Assembly (NCBI GenBank): GCA_913055695.1
Contig: CAJXKF010000001.1
Coordinates: forward strand, 514,354 to 578,353
Source of the DNA: an uncultured Methylophaga sp.
GTDB lineage: Bacteria; Pseudomonadota; Gammaproteobacteria; Nitrosococcales; Methylophagaceae
DNA length: 64,000 nt
Direction: 5' to 3'
The notes beneath the pieces are model-generated. The model saw only the letters and a list, made by a program, of their open reading frames with translations. It was not told the DNA's origin and searched no databases. This document shows positions 21,401 to 31,054 of this stretch, in pieces. Both the position numbers and the translations under genes were made by a program. Position 1 is the first letter of the stretch; each line of letters begins with the position of its first letter.

Positions 21401-22941
21401 TAATGCCCCCCCATGACGTTGTAGACACCGTTATGTAAATCGCCCAGCACATCAGTGACAATCAAGGTATCGCTGAAGGGATATTTAATATGATCAATCT
21501 CCTGATAGGCTTCATGACCTTTACCGGCCACCAGCACGATATCGCTGGGCGCAGCATGGGTCAGGGCATAACTAATGGCGGCTTTGCGATCCAGCTCAAC
21601 GCGGATATTCTCCGGCTGACGGCAACCGGCCAGAATGTCATCAATAATCGCCTGGTGATTTTCAGTACGTGGATTATCATCGGTGATGACCACGCGATCC
21701 GCTTCAGCTTCAGCAATCTGTCCCATCAATGGCCGTTTGCCTTTATCACGGTCTCCCCCGCAACCAAAAACACACCAGAGTTCACCGTTATGCGGCAGGT
21801 GACTACGCAAGGTTTTCAATGCCTGCTCCAAAGCATCGGGCGTGTGCGCATAATCAATAACCACGCAGGGCTGCCCCTCAAGGCCATGTGCCTCCATCCG
21901 TCCGGACACCGCATGGCAGTGCTGCAATGCATCACGCGCTCTGCTGTCAGTAAAGCCAATCAGCTTCATCACGCCCAGCGTCGCAAGCAGGTTATCGACG
22001 TTGAAACGCCCCATGACCGGCAGTTTGACGGCCTGTTTACTGCCCTGAATCGTTAAATCAAAAGCGACACCATCACGGCGACACGCAATCTGAGAGGCTG
22101 TGATATCCGCTTCACCGCTGCTGCTGTAAGTCAGCAGTTCAATATCACCACGCAGCGCATTTTTGACCTGCAGGCCGAAAGCATCATCAATATTGAGCAC
22201 GGCCTGGCTGACCGAGGCCATTTCGAACAGCTTCTGCTTGGCAGCGGCGTATTGCTCCATGGTTTGGTGGTAATCCAGATGATCACGGCTCAGATTGGTC
22301 AGCACTGCCACATTGACATCAACGCTGTTGAGTCTGCCCTGCACCAGCGCATGAGATGAGGCCTCCAGCGCCACATAGCGACACCCTTCCAGTTCAAAAC
22401 CGGCCAGCAGACGCTGCATGGAGACTGGATCCGGTGTCGTCATACCAGTCAGCTCCAGATCACTGATACGGCCTGCCCCCATGGTGCCAATCACGCCACA
22501 AGGCTGACCACTGGCTTCCAGCGCCTGCGCAATAAACTGGCTGACCGAGGTCTTGCCGTTGGTGCCAGTCACCGCAATCACGGTCATATGCTTGGATGGA
22601 TGTTCGTAAAAACGGGCGGCAATAAAACCGGCCTGCTCTGCCAGCTGTTTGACCGGATAGGCTGTCACGACTTCCTCTGCCAGCATGGCTTTTTCCGTTG
22701 CCGTCAGCGGCTGCTGGGCATCAATCAATACCGCAAAACTGCCTTTATCCAGCGCCTGGTGCAGGTGTTTCTCTCGCTCAGCAGGATTTTTTGCCAGCGC
22801 CAGGAACAGACAACCGGCGGTGACACGCCGGCTGTCCATGCTGATATCGCTCAGCATACATTCCTGCAGTTCGACATCGTCGGCTACCCAATCCTGCAGC
22901 AGCCAGGTCAGAGATTGCTTTTTCACAATTGATGTCATCAT
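21400..22941 (-). CDS. murE: UDP-MurNAc-tripeptide synthetase MurE (meso-diaminopimelate type)
   Basis: Adds the third stem residue. The 513 residues show the P-loop VTGTNGKTSVSQF and, in the C-terminal domain, TDDNPRTENH. The DNPR sequence is known to select meso-diaminopimelate rather than lysine, as expected for a Gram-negative cell. Two adjacent in-frame ATGs open the gene; the first overlaps the ftsI stop as ATGA. Confidence 0.97.
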   Translation of the reverse strand: MMTSIVKKQSLTWLLQDWVADDVELQECMLSDISMDSRRVTAGCLFLALAKNPAEREKHLHQALDKGSFAVLIDAQQPLTATEKAMLAEEVVTAYPVKQLAEQAGFIAARFYEHPSKHMTVIAVTGTNGKTSVSQFIAQALEASGQPCGVIGTMGAGRISDLELTGMTTPDPVSMQRLLAGFELEGCRYVALEASSHALVQGRLNSVDVNVAVLTNLSRDHLDYHQTMEQYAAAKQKLFEMASVSQAVLNIDDAFGLQVKNALRGDIELLTYSSSGEADITASQIACRRDGVAFDLTIQGSKQAVKLPVMGRFNVDNLLATLGVMKLIGFTDSRARDALQHCHAVSGRMEAHGLEGQPCVVIDYAHTPDALEQALKTLRSHLPHNGELWCVFGCGGDRDKGKRPLMGQIAEAEADRVVITDDNPRTENHQAIIDDILAGCRQPENIRVELDRKAAISYALTHAAPSDIVLVAGKGHEAYQEIDHIKYPFSDTLIVTDVLGDLHNGVYNVMGGH

Positions 22942-24644
22942 TTGTTAGCCACCTGCATTTGCGTCATCGGTAATGCATCCGGTGCGATATTGAGCAGTCG
23001 CATGGCACCGGTCATCACTTCAGCAAAAACCGGGGCTGCGACTGCACCGCCGTAGTATTCCTCACCACGGGGTTCGTCCACCATGACCACCATCGCCAGG
23101 CGCGGTGCGCTGGCCGGGATAATCCCTGCAAATACGGATTGATAACGTTTGTCGGCGTAGCCGCCGCTGATTGATTTTTTTGCGGTACCGGTTTTACCGG
23201 CCACACTGTAATTAGCCACTGCTGCCTGAGTCGCCGTGCCACCGGGCTCGACGACTTTTTCCATCATCGCCAGCACCTTGTGAATCAAATCAGCCGCAAA
23301 TACACGGCGTCCGCGTAATGGCTCATCTGTTTTGATAAAGGTGACAGGTTTTATGATGCCGCCGCTGCCCAGCACACTGTAAGCCCGTGCCAATTGCAGC
23401 GCAGAGGTCGATAAGCCATAGCCGAAGCCCATCGAGGCCACATCAAGTTTGTACCAGGCACGGGGATCGGGCATGGTACCAATGACTTCGCCAGGAAAAT
23501 AAGCGCCGGTCGATTCCCCCAGACCAAACAGACTAAAGTCATGCCAGAGTTCTTGAGGCTCTAGCTCAAGTGCAATTTTGCTGGCGCCGACATTACTCGA
23601 CTTCTGAATCAGCGTCGCCAGATCGATTTCACCATAGTCACGAAAATCCCGGATAGGATGTCCACTGACACGGAATACGCCGGGGTGGGTATTGATAATC
23701 GAGTCAAGATCAAACTTCCCTGATTTGAGACCACTGAGCACCGTAAATGGTTTGACGGTAGAGCCCGGTTCAAACAAATCCGTGACAGCACGATTACGGT
23801 AATGACTGGGTTTCAGCCCTTCCCGGTTATTCGGATTGAATGAAGGCTGGTTAACCATTGCCAGCACTTCACCTGTTTCAATATCCAACACAACAGCCGT
23901 GCCTGCTTTGGCCTTGTGCTTGATCACTGCCTCTTCGAGTGCCCGATAGGCAAGGTGCTGGATCCGCAGGTCGATACTAAGCTGGATGTTCTCCCCGTCC
24001 TTGACCGGACGAATTAACTCGCCGCCTTCTACAAAGTTACCTCTGCTGTCACGCACCATGCGCTTCAGACCGCTGCGTCCGGTCAGTACCGCATCGTAAG
24101 TCAGTTCCAAACCTTCCTGGCCGATGTCGTCAATATTGGTAAAGCCCAGCAGATGGGCAGTGACTTCTCCGGCCGGATAATAACGTTTGTATTCACGTTG
24201 CAGGTACACACCATGAATGCCCAGCGCTTTGACGTTTTGAGCAAGCTCGGGGGTAACCCGTCGTTTGAGATAAATAAACTCGCGCGTTTTGTTACCGTTG
24301 ATCTTGTCGCGAATCGTGCTGGCTGAAAGATTCAATGTATCAGCAAGTTGAGTCAGTTTCGGATGGTCTGACGGCACATCCTGCGGATTCAGCCAGATCG
24401 AGTGCACCGGTGTACTGATTGCCAGTGGCTCGCCGTTGCGATCGAGAATCATGCCACGATGAGCGACCACCGGAACCTGGCGCAGATGACGCGCATCACC
24501 CTGGTTACGTAAAAATTCCGGGTTCAGGATCTGAATATCAGCCAGACGCCAGCACAAACCCAAGGCAAACAGGATGAACATCACCCTGACCAGGTTCAGG
24601 CGCCAGAGCCCGACTTGCTGATGACTGACGCGTGCGGCACTCAT
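22938..24644 (-). CDS. ftsI: Septal transpeptidase FtsI (PBP3)
   Basis: Class B penicillin-binding protein that cross-links septal peptidoglycan together with FtsW. The 568 residues have one N-terminal membrane anchor (about 20-40), a pedestal domain, and a transpeptidase domain with all three motifs: EPGSTVKPF (active-site serine in SxxK), SSN in QKSSNVGASK, and KTGTAKK. The start overlaps the ftsL stop by four bases. Confidence 0.97.
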   Translation of the reverse strand: MSAARVSHQQVGLWRLNLVRVMFILFALGLCWRLADIQILNPEFLRNQGDARHLRQVPVVAHRGMILDRNGEPLAISTPVHSIWLNPQDVPSDHPKLTQLADTLNLSASTIRDKINGNKTREFIYLKRRVTPELAQNVKALGIHGVYLQREYKRYYPAGEVTAHLLGFTNIDDIGQEGLELTYDAVLTGRSGLKRMVRDSRGNFVEGGELIRPVKDGENIQLSIDLRIQHLAYRALEEAVIKHKAKAGTAVVLDIETGEVLAMVNQPSFNPNNREGLKPSHYRNRAVTDLFEPGSTVKPFTVLSGLKSGKFDLDSIINTHPGVFRVSGHPIRDFRDYGEIDLATLIQKSSNVGASKIALELEPQELWHDFSLFGLGESTGAYFPGEVIGTMPDPRAWYKLDVASMGFGYGLSTSALQLARAYSVLGSGGIIKPVTFIKTDEPLRGRRVFAADLIHKVLAMMEKVVEPGGTATQAAVANYSVAGKTGTAKKSISGGYADKRYQSVFAGIIPASAPRLAMVVMVDEPRGEEYYGGAVAAPVFAEVMTGAMRLLNIAPDALPMTQMQVANK

Positions 24645-24934
24645 CGTTTAATCACCACGGTCATATCGGCACTGGGCACGATCATGTTCAAACGGCTTCT
24701 TGCCTGCTGCTCAACGCGGCTGGGACTACCCCAGGTGCTTTGTTCCAGCAACAGACGCCCCCACTCTTCATTGAGCCGGTCACGCTGTTTTTCCAGCTTC
24801 TGTAGCTGGATAAATTCATTGCGGTTGAGATGCTTGGAGTAGATGACACCGACAGCAGAGACGATGACCAGAGATACCATCACCATTATCGGCACATCGA
24901 TATGGACCTGTTCCAGGTATTCTCTGAACTTCAT
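24641..24934 (-). CDS. ftsL: Cell division protein FtsL
   Basis: A 97-residue bitopic protein with a short cytoplasmic tail, one membrane segment (about 15-33), and a periplasmic coiled coil rich in Leu, Glu and Arg. FtsL pairs with FtsB and FtsQ to activate FtsWI. It is slightly shorter than the E. coli protein but is in the invariant place between rsmH and ftsI, with ATGA overlaps at both ends. Confidence 0.93.
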   Translation of the reverse strand: MKFREYLEQVHIDVPIMVMVSLVIVSAVGVIYSKHLNRNEFIQLQKLEKQRDRLNEEWGRLLLEQSTWGSPSRVEQQARSRLNMIVPSADMTVVIKR

Positions 24935-25869
24935 GCCAACTTCTCCGCCACGCGCAGTATCGCACTACGCGCTCTCGGATTGACAGCCAGCTCGGCATCG
25001 CCGGCTTTGATTGCCTTGCCGATAATTTTCAGGCGAGGATTCAGTTGATCAACAGTGACCGGAAAGTGTGAGGGCAAATCATCACCGCGGGCTTCATCGC
25101 GGAAAAAGCGTTTAACAATACGATCTTCCAGAGAGTGGAAACTAATCACCACCAGACGGCCGCCGACAGCCAGTACATCCAGTGCCTGTTCCAGCGCCTT
25201 GCGCAGCTCTTCCAACTCATTATTAATATAGATACGTATTGCCTGGAAGGTGCGGGTGGCAGGATGTTTATTTTTTTCCCGTGAAGGACTGGCTTTATCC
25301 ACCAGCTCGGCCAGTTGTTTGGTCGTGGTAATCGGATTGTCTTCACGACGCTCTACGATGGCACGGGCAATACGTTTGCTGTAACGCTCTTCACCCAGGG
25401 TTTTAAGCACATGAGCGATATCATCCATCTCGGCGCTGGCCAGCCATTCGGCGGCACTGATACCGGCTTCAGGGTTCATCCGCATATCCAGCGGCCCGTC
25501 TTTGTAAAAACTGAAACCACGCTCGGCATCATCAAGCTGTGGCGAGGAAACACCGATATCCATCAGTATGCCATCCAGCTGGTGCTGCCACAGACGTGAA
25601 TGTACGGCACCGGCAAGCTCGGAAAAAGCGCAGTGTTCAATCGAGAAACGGGGATCTTCAGCAGCCAGTTGTCTGCCGGTAGCAACCGCCTGCGGATCAC
25701 GGTCCAGGCCTAAAAGGCGACCGTTTTCAGAGAGTTGAGCCAGAATCGCACGGCTATGGCCGCCACGACCGAAAGTGGCATCAAGGTACTTACCGTCGGC
25801 TTTGACAGACAGGGCGTTCAGGGTCTCGTCCAGCAAGACTGGCAGATGTTCCGAGTAGGTCTCAGTCAT
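24931..25869 (-). CDS. rsmH: 16S rRNA (cytosine-1402 N4)-methyltransferase RsmH
   Basis: SAM-dependent methylation of C1402 in the 16S rRNA P site. The 312 residues open with [13 protein letters not shown], followed by the SAM loop [14 protein letters not shown]. Later come [18 protein letters not shown] and the C-terminal [13 protein letters not shown]. Nine bases separate it from mraZ. RsmI, which modifies the ribose of the same nucleotide, is also in this window at 36939-37787. Confidence 0.97.
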   Translation of the reverse strand: MTETYSEHLPVLLDETLNALSVKADGKYLDATFGRGGHSRAILAQLSENGRLLGLDRDPQAVATGRQLAAEDPRFSIEHCAFSELAGAVHSRLWQHQLDGILMDIGVSSPQLDDAERGFSFYKDGPLDMRMNPEAGISAAEWLASAEMDDIAHVLKTLGEERYSKRIARAIVERREDNPITTTKQLAELVDKASPSREKNKHPATRTFQAIRIYINNELEELRKALEQALDVLAVGGRLVVISFHSLEDRIVKRFFRDEARGDDLPSHFPVTVDQLNPRLKIIGKAIKAGDAELAVNPRARSAILRVAEKLA

Positions 25870-25878
25870 AATTCCGCC

Positions 25879-26331
25879 CTATATCGACAGGCTTTCTAAT
25901 TCAGCCGTTAGATTCTCGTCAAACTTCTCTTCCAGACAGTCATCCATGAGTTCATTCCAAGTCTGCTCATTCCAGAGTTCAAACTTGTTGCCTTGCCCTA
26001 TCATCACCATGCTCTTGTCGAGTCCGGCAAATTCACGCAGCTTGGCCGGCAGCAAAATACGACCATTACCATCCATTTCACATTCAGTGGCATAACCAAG
26101 CAGCATTCTTTTCAATCGACGGACTTGTGGATTCAAACTGGGGAGCGCAGTGAGCTTGTGTTCGACTTGTTCCCATTCCGGGAGGGGATACATCTGCAGA
26201 CAGTGATCAGAATGATCAATGGTGACAACCAGCCGGCCTTCACAACAGACATCAAGATGCTTGCGGAACTTGGCTGGTATCGCCATCCGCCCTTTGGCAT
26301 CCAGATTGAATGTTGCCACGCCTCGAAACAC
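25879..26331 (-). CDS. mraZ: Transcriptional regulator MraZ
   Basis: First gene of the dcw cluster. The 150 residues contain two SpoVT/AbrB-like domains, each with the conserved DxKGR-type element (LDAKGRMAIPAKFR at the start and MDGNGRILLPAKLR in the second half). MraZ is a ring-forming DNA-binding repressor that acts on its own promoter. Matching boxes are visible just upstream (26355-26378), so autoregulation is well supported. Confidence 0.96.
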   Translation of the reverse strand: MFRGVATFNLDAKGRMAIPAKFRKHLDVCCEGRLVVTIDHSDHCLQMYPLPEWEQVEHKLTALPSLNPQVRRLKRMLLGYATECEMDGNGRILLPAKLREFAGLDKSMVMIGQGNKFELWNEQTWNELMDDCLEEKFDENLTAELESLSI

Positions 26332-26354
26332 TTGCCGCCCTCAAAAAAATTGAT

Positions 26355-26378
26355 CCACTAAGATCCACTTTTCCCCAC
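26355..26378 (-). promoter_or_regulatory. Triple MraZ operator
   Basis: On the minus strand three GTGG repeats start exactly 10 bases apart (GTGGGG, GTGGAT, GTGGAT; plus-strand CCAC at 26355, 26365 and 26375). MraZ is known to bind several TGGGN-type direct repeats with about one helical turn spacing in its own promoter. They lie just downstream of the -10 box and so cover the expected transcription start. The second and third repeats deviate from the consensus (GGA instead of GGG). Confidence 0.75.
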
Positions 26379-26386
26379 TTGTCGAC

Positions 26387-26415
26387 ACTATAGGATTGCA
26401 AATGCATGAAGTCAA
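26387..26415 (-). promoter_or_regulatory. Promoter of the mraZ/dcw cluster
   Basis: Strong sigma70-type promoter on the minus strand: -35 TTGACT (26410-26415), a 17-base spacer, and -10 TATAGT (26387-26392). Transcription would start near 26380, right at the MraZ boxes, about 50 bases before the mraZ ATG. It is the best promoter I can see for the long, overlapping cluster downstream. Confidence 0.75.
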
Positions 26416-26871
26416 GCATCTGGATCAACAAAATCCTCTTTTTATGACAAGGACTTAGCGGCATTTGGCAAAAGTGGGAGAAAAGCCTGTGAAGGTCGTA
26501 TCAAGGACATGTTCTTTATCAAAAATGTGGCTATGGAACTTAAAGTAAATTCTAGATGTGCACGCTTTGTTGTAAGTAAGCCAATCCGATGACTGGCACC
26601 AGAGATATGACATCAGTCATTTAAACTGACAGATCGATTGAGAAATGCAGCCGGCGATTATACCTGCCCGCTTGAGCAAAATCTGCTTTTCAAATCTCAC
26701 CCGGCGCGAGCACTTGCCTTAAATTCTGCTTGCTACACCGGGTCATTTTTTTCTGATCATTAAATCGGACTGGTAAATTCCGATAAAAGGCATATACTTG
26801 ACTCCCAAGAGCAAATTATTTTTGCAGCGTGAACGCCAATGATGGCTTCACCTCGATGCAAGGAGAGTGCT
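26416..26871. other. Intergenic region between the mraZ promoter and coxB
   Basis: About 450 bases without a convincing gene, separating the divergent dcw and oxidase operons. A TATACT (26793-26798) could be the -10 of a coxB promoter on the plus strand, but the -35 is weak. A short inverted repeat ATGAC-ATCA-GTCAT lies at 26607-26620. The coxB ribosome binding site AAGGAG is at 26860-26865. I see no tRNA, terminator or repeat. Confidence 0.5.
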
Positions 26872-27990
26872 ATGTGCCGACGACTGCATCTTTATTGTCT
26901 CGCTCTTGTTCTGCTACTACCAGCCCCGCTCTGGGCGCTGGAATTCAACATGCCCGTTGGTGTCACCGACACCAGTCAGTCCATCTTCAACCTCCACATG
27001 ACGATTTTCTATATCTGCCTGGCCATAGCCGTGGTGGTATTCGGTGTCATGCTGTGGTCGATATATCATCATCGAAAGTCCAGGGGCCATGAGGCTGCCC
27101 AGTTCCATGGCAACATTCTGGTTGAGGTGATCTGGACCACGATCCCCTTCCTGATTCTGGTGGCCATCGCGATTCCATCGACCATCACGCTGGGAGACTT
27201 ATACGACGCCAGTGAGTCGGATATCGACATTCAGGTCACCGGGCATCAGTGGAAGTGGCATTACAAGTATATCGGTGAAGATGTTGATTTTTTCAGTGTG
27301 CTGGCAACGCCTCGTGAAGAAATCGAAAATCGCAAAAAGAAAAATCCCAATTATCTATTGGAAGTGGATAATCCGGTGGTCGTACCGGTACATAAAAAGA
27401 TCCGCTTTCTGTTCACATCAAATGATGTGATTCATGCCTGGTGGGTGCCGGATCTCGCCATTAAAAAAGATGCCATTCCCGGTTTTATCAACGAGTCATG
27501 GACACGCATCAATGAGCCGGGGCTTTACCGCGGTCAATGCGCCGAACTGTGTGGCAAACATCATGCGTTTATGCCGATTGAAGTGAAGGCAGTGTCGGAG
27601 TCGGAATATGAAGCCTGGCTGGCAGATCAGAAAGCCGCACAGAAAGCGGCCATGGCCGCCGCCGATAAAGACTGGAGTATGGACGAGTTGGTCAAAACCG
27701 GTGCTGGTGTTTACGAAAAAAACTGCGCCGCCTGTCATCAGGCCGATGGCTCCGGCATGCCACCGACCTTCCCGCCTCTGGATGGCAGCAGTATTGTTCA
27801 GGGTGACAAACTCGAGCATATGAAAGTCGTGGTCAACGGCCGGGTGGATAAGGGCATGCCGGCATTCGGCAAACAGCTGACCGCCGTCGATATCGCCGCA
27901 GCCATCACCTATGAACGCAACAGCTGGAGCAACAAAACCGGCGATATGGTGACGCCTGCCGAAGTACAGGACCTGATGGATAAACAGTGA
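26872..27990 (+). CDS. coxB: Cytochrome c oxidase subunit II with fused cytochrome c domain
   Basis: Takes electrons from soluble cytochrome c or directly through its own heme. I chose the ATG at 26872 because AAGGAG lies 6 bases upstream and a signal peptide (LYCLALVLLLPAPLWA) follows. The 372 residues have two membrane helices, the aromatic motif GHQWKWHYKY, and the CuA site QCAELCGKHHAFMPIEV. The C-terminal third is a class I cytochrome c with CAACH and the axial Met region KGMPAF, as in caa3-type oxidases. ctaD follows after 7 bases. Confidence 0.96.
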   Translation: MCRRLHLYCLALVLLLPAPLWALEFNMPVGVTDTSQSIFNLHMTIFYICLAIAVVVFGVMLWSIYHHRKSRGHEAAQFHGNILVEVIWTTIPFLILVAIAIPSTITLGDLYDASESDIDIQVTGHQWKWHYKYIGEDVDFFSVLATPREEIENRKKKNPNYLLEVDNPVVVPVHKKIRFLFTSNDVIHAWWVPDLAIKKDAIPGFINESWTRINEPGLYRGQCAELCGKHHAFMPIEVKAVSESEYEAWLADQKAAQKAAMAAADKDWSMDELVKTGAGVYEKNCAACHQADGSGMPPTFPPLDGSSIVQGDKLEHMKVVVNGRVDKGMPAFGKQLTAVDIAAAITYERNSWSNKTGDMVTPAEVQDLMDKQ

Positions 27991-27997
27991 GGTCGTT

Positions 27998-29575
27998 ATG
28001 AGCGCACACGCAGAGACGCTGCATCACGGACCAGCCAAAGGTTTCAGCCGCTGGATACTGACCACCAACCACAAGGATATCGGCACACTGTATCTGGTAT
28101 TCAGCCTGATCATGCTGTTTATCGGCGGCACCATGGCCTTTGTGATCCGGGCCGAATTATTCCAGCCCGGCCTGCAACTGGTGATGCCGGAATTTTTCAA
28201 TCAGATGACGACCATGCACGGCCTTATCATGATATTCGGCGCCGTGATGCCCGCTTTTGTCGGTCTCGCCAACTGGCAGGTACCGCTGATGATAGGCGCT
28301 CCCGATATGGCACTGCCCCGGCTCAATAACTTCAGCTTCTGGATATTGCCGTTTGCCTTCACCATGCTGTTGTCGACTTTATTCATGCCGGGCGGGGCGC
28401 CCAATTTCGGCTGGACTTTCTATGCCCCCTTATCGACCACCTATGCCCCGCCCAGCGTGACCTTCTTCGTCTTCGCCGTGCATATGATGGGGATTTCCTC
28501 GATTCTCGGTGCGATTAACGTCATCGTGACTATTTTCAATATGCGCGCGCCAGGCATGAAAATGATGGATTTGCCCCTGTTTGTCTGGACCTGGCTGATC
28601 ACCGCTTTTCTGCTGATTGCCGTGATGCCGGTGCTGGCAGCCGTCGTCACCATGGTATTGATGGACGTGCACTTTGGCACCAGTTTCTTCAGCGCTGCCG
28701 GTGGCGGGGATCCGGTGCTGTTTCAGCATGTGTTCTGGTTCTTCGCCCACCCCGAGGTTTACATCATGGTGCTGCCGGCATTCGGCGTGATTTCAGAAAT
28801 CATCCCGACCTTTGCCCGCAAACCGCTGTTCGGTTATCGCGCCATGGTCCTTGCCACGGCGTCGATTGCCTTCCTGTCGTTTATCGTCTGGGCACATCAT
28901 ATGTTCACTGTCGGCATGCCGCTCGCGGGCGAACTGTTTTTTATGTACACCACGATGCTGATTGCGGTACCGACCGGGGTCAAGGTATTCAACTGGATCA
29001 GTACCATGTTCAAAGGCTCCATGACCTTTGAAACCCCCATGCTGTTCGCTATCGCCTTTATCGTCCTGTTTACCATCGGCGGTCTGTCGGGCCTGATGCT
29101 CGCCATTGCACCGGCCGATTTCCAATATCACGATACTTACTTTGTTGTCGCCCATTTCCACTATGTGCTGGTACCGGGCTCTGTATTCGGCATTATTGCC
29201 GGCGTTTATTACTGGCTGCCCAAGTGGACCGGCAAGATGTATGACGAAAAACTGGGCCAATGGCATTTCTGGCTGTCGTTTATCGGTGTCAATCTGACCT
29301 TCTTCCCGATGCATTTTGTTGGCCTTGCCGGCATGCCACGTCGGATTCCCGATTACGCCCTGCAGTTTGCCGACTTTAATATGCTGACCAGTCTCGGGGC
29401 TTTCCTGTTCGGCACCACTCAGCTGCTGTTTGTTTATATCCTCGTTAAAACAGTACGCAGCGGCAAACCGGCGGAACAATTACCCTGGGAGGGTGCCCGC
29501 GGACTGGAATGGAGCGTGCCGACACCCGCCCCCTACCATACCTTTACCACCCCACCGGAACTGGATAAAGAATGA
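27998..29575 (+). CDS. ctaD: Cytochrome c oxidase subunit I
   Basis: Catalytic subunit with low-spin heme a and the heme a3-CuB centre; it pumps protons. The 525 residues give twelve membrane helices. Visible ligand motifs: the heme a histidine in MTTMHGLIMIFG, the CuB site and cross-linked tyrosine in WFFAHPEVYIMVLPAFG, the WAHHMFTVG histidine pair, and HFHYVLVPG. Together with the subunit II fusion this is an A-type aa3/caa3 enzyme, not cbb3. Its 3' end overlaps cox11 by four bases. Confidence 0.98.
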   Translation: MSAHAETLHHGPAKGFSRWILTTNHKDIGTLYLVFSLIMLFIGGTMAFVIRAELFQPGLQLVMPEFFNQMTTMHGLIMIFGAVMPAFVGLANWQVPLMIGAPDMALPRLNNFSFWILPFAFTMLLSTLFMPGGAPNFGWTFYAPLSTTYAPPSVTFFVFAVHMMGISSILGAINVIVTIFNMRAPGMKMMDLPLFVWTWLITAFLLIAVMPVLAAVVTMVLMDVHFGTSFFSAAGGGDPVLFQHVFWFFAHPEVYIMVLPAFGVISEIIPTFARKPLFGYRAMVLATASIAFLSFIVWAHHMFTVGMPLAGELFFMYTTMLIAVPTGVKVFNWISTMFKGSMTFETPMLFAIAFIVLFTIGGLSGLMLAIAPADFQYHDTYFVVAHFHYVLVPGSVFGIIAGVYYWLPKWTGKMYDEKLGQWHFWLSFIGVNLTFFPMHFVGLAGMPRRIPDYALQFADFNMLTSLGAFLFGTTQLLFVYILVKTVRSGKPAEQLPWEGARGLEWSVPTPAPYHTFTTPPELDKE

Positions 29576-30117
29576 AACACTGGCTGAAACCCTCAAGCCC
29601 GAGCGGTCTGATGCTGATCGTGGTATTGATGTTCGGCTTCGGCTTCGCGTTAGTGCCACTTTACGATGTGTTTTGTGAAGTGACCGGTCTTAACGGTAAA
29701 ACCAATGGCGCCTATCAGGGGGATATGAATGTCCAGGCAGCAAACTCGGACCGCATTATAACGGTACAGTTTGTGGCCAACCGCAACGACAATTTACCCT
29801 GGGAGTTCAGTCCACAACAGGAAGAAATCAAGCTGGCGGTGGGTGCACACAAAAAGACATATTTTTCTGTCAATAACAGTTATGACAGGGCGGTGGTCGC
29901 ACAGGCAATTCCCAGTGTGTCGCCACCACAGGCAGCCGATTATCTGAACAAAATCGAATGTTTCTGTTTTCAGCAACAGCCGCTTGAAGCCGGCGAAGCT
30001 AAGCAATTTCCATTAGTGTTTTTTATCGATCCTGCGCTACCGGAAGATATCAGCAAACTGACTTTATCCTACACTTTGTTCGATATCAGTGAGCGCGATG
30101 CCAGCGGCGGCGATTAG
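29572..30117 (+). CDS. ctaG: Cytochrome c oxidase assembly protein Cox11/CtaG
   Basis: Copper chaperone that delivers copper to CuB of subunit I. The 181 residues have a single N-terminal membrane anchor (about 12-30, including the PLYDVFCEVTG motif at its end) and a periplasmic immunoglobulin-like domain. The copper-binding cysteines are present in the family motif KIECFCFQQQPLEAGE. The start ATG overlaps the ctaD stop (ATGA). Confidence 0.95.
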   Translation: MKHWLKPSSPSGLMLIVVLMFGFGFALVPLYDVFCEVTGLNGKTNGAYQGDMNVQAANSDRIITVQFVANRNDNLPWEFSPQQEEIKLAVGAHKKTYFSVNNSYDRAVVAQAIPSVSPPQAADYLNKIECFCFQQQPLEAGEAKQFPLVFFIDPALPEDISKLTLSYTLFDISERDASGGD

Positions 30118-30143
30118 CGCCGCCATTAAGGGAGGAACTCATC

Positions 30144-31031
30144 ATGGCCCATCATTCCGCCTACTACGTTCCACCACAAAGCCACTGGCCGATTATCGGT
30201 GCTGTCGGCCTGTTTCTGACCCTCGGCGGTGCAGCCGCACTGATCTATTCCCTGCAGCAGGAGAGCGACAGTCTGCTGGCGCAAATCATGCTCAATTCAG
30301 GCGCCTTGATCCTGGCCGGCATGATGATCGGCTGGTTTGCAGCCGTCATCGCCGAATCTCGACAGGGCCTGTATTCACCCCAGTTGGATCGCTCGTTCCG
30401 CTACGGCATGTCCTGGTTTATTTTCTCTGAGGTGATGTTCTTTTTTGCCTTCTTCGGCGTGCTGTTTTACATAAGAATGTTCGCCGTCCCCTGGCTTGAT
30501 GGTGAAGGTGACAAAGGTCTGGCAAGCATGCTCTGGCCGCAGTTTGAGGCGACATGGCCGCTGCTGGAAGCCCCCAACCCGGATCAGTTTCCCCCTATCA
30601 GGGAAGTCATCAATCCCTGGCATATCCCGCTGATTAATACAGTACTACTTGTCGGCTCGAGCTTCACCCTGCTCGCTGCGCACAAAGCCCTGAAACGAGA
30701 AGACAGGGGCAAACTGAAAGGCTGGTTGAGCCTGACGATTCTGTTAGGCCTGACTTTCCTGGGTCTGCAGATTTATGAATATATTCATGCTTACACCGAA
30801 CTGGATTTGACCCTCAAGTCGGGTATATACGGGGCTACTTTCTTCATGCTGACCGGTTTCCACGGTGCCCACGTCACCATCGGCAGCATCATTCTGCTGG
30901 TATTGCTGTTCAGAGTATTTCAGGGCCATTTCACACCGGAAAGCCACTTTGGTTTTGAGGCTGGTTCCTGGTACTGGCACTTTGTCGATGTGGTCTGGAT
31001 TTTTCTGTTCACGACCGTATACCTGCTGTAG
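30144..31031 (+). CDS. coxC: Cytochrome c oxidase subunit III
   Basis: Core membrane subunit that stabilises proton pumping. The 295 residues contain seven membrane helices. Family motifs include RYGMSWFIFSEVMFFFAFF, TGFHGAHVTIG, and the C-terminal SWYWHFVDVVWIFLF. GGGAGGAA precedes the ATG. It follows cox11 by 26 bases in the oxidase operon. Confidence 0.97.
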   Translation: MAHHSAYYVPPQSHWPIIGAVGLFLTLGGAAALIYSLQQESDSLLAQIMLNSGALILAGMMIGWFAAVIAESRQGLYSPQLDRSFRYGMSWFIFSEVMFFFAFFGVLFYIRMFAVPWLDGEGDKGLASMLWPQFEATWPLLEAPNPDQFPPIREVINPWHIPLINTVLLVGSSFTLLAAHKALKREDRGKLKGWLSLTILLGLTFLGLQIYEYIHAYTELDLTLKSGIYGATFFMLTGFHGAHVTIGSIILLVLLFRVFQGHFTPESHFGFEAGSWYWHFVDVVWIFLFTTVYLL

Positions 31032-31054
31032 GGAACAACCGAAGAGGAGATTTT

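Noticed and set aside
26252-26464. Minus-strand frame spanning the mraZ promoter
   Set aside because: It covers the -10 box, the MraZ boxes and the mraZ start in another frame, so it is very unlikely to be translated.
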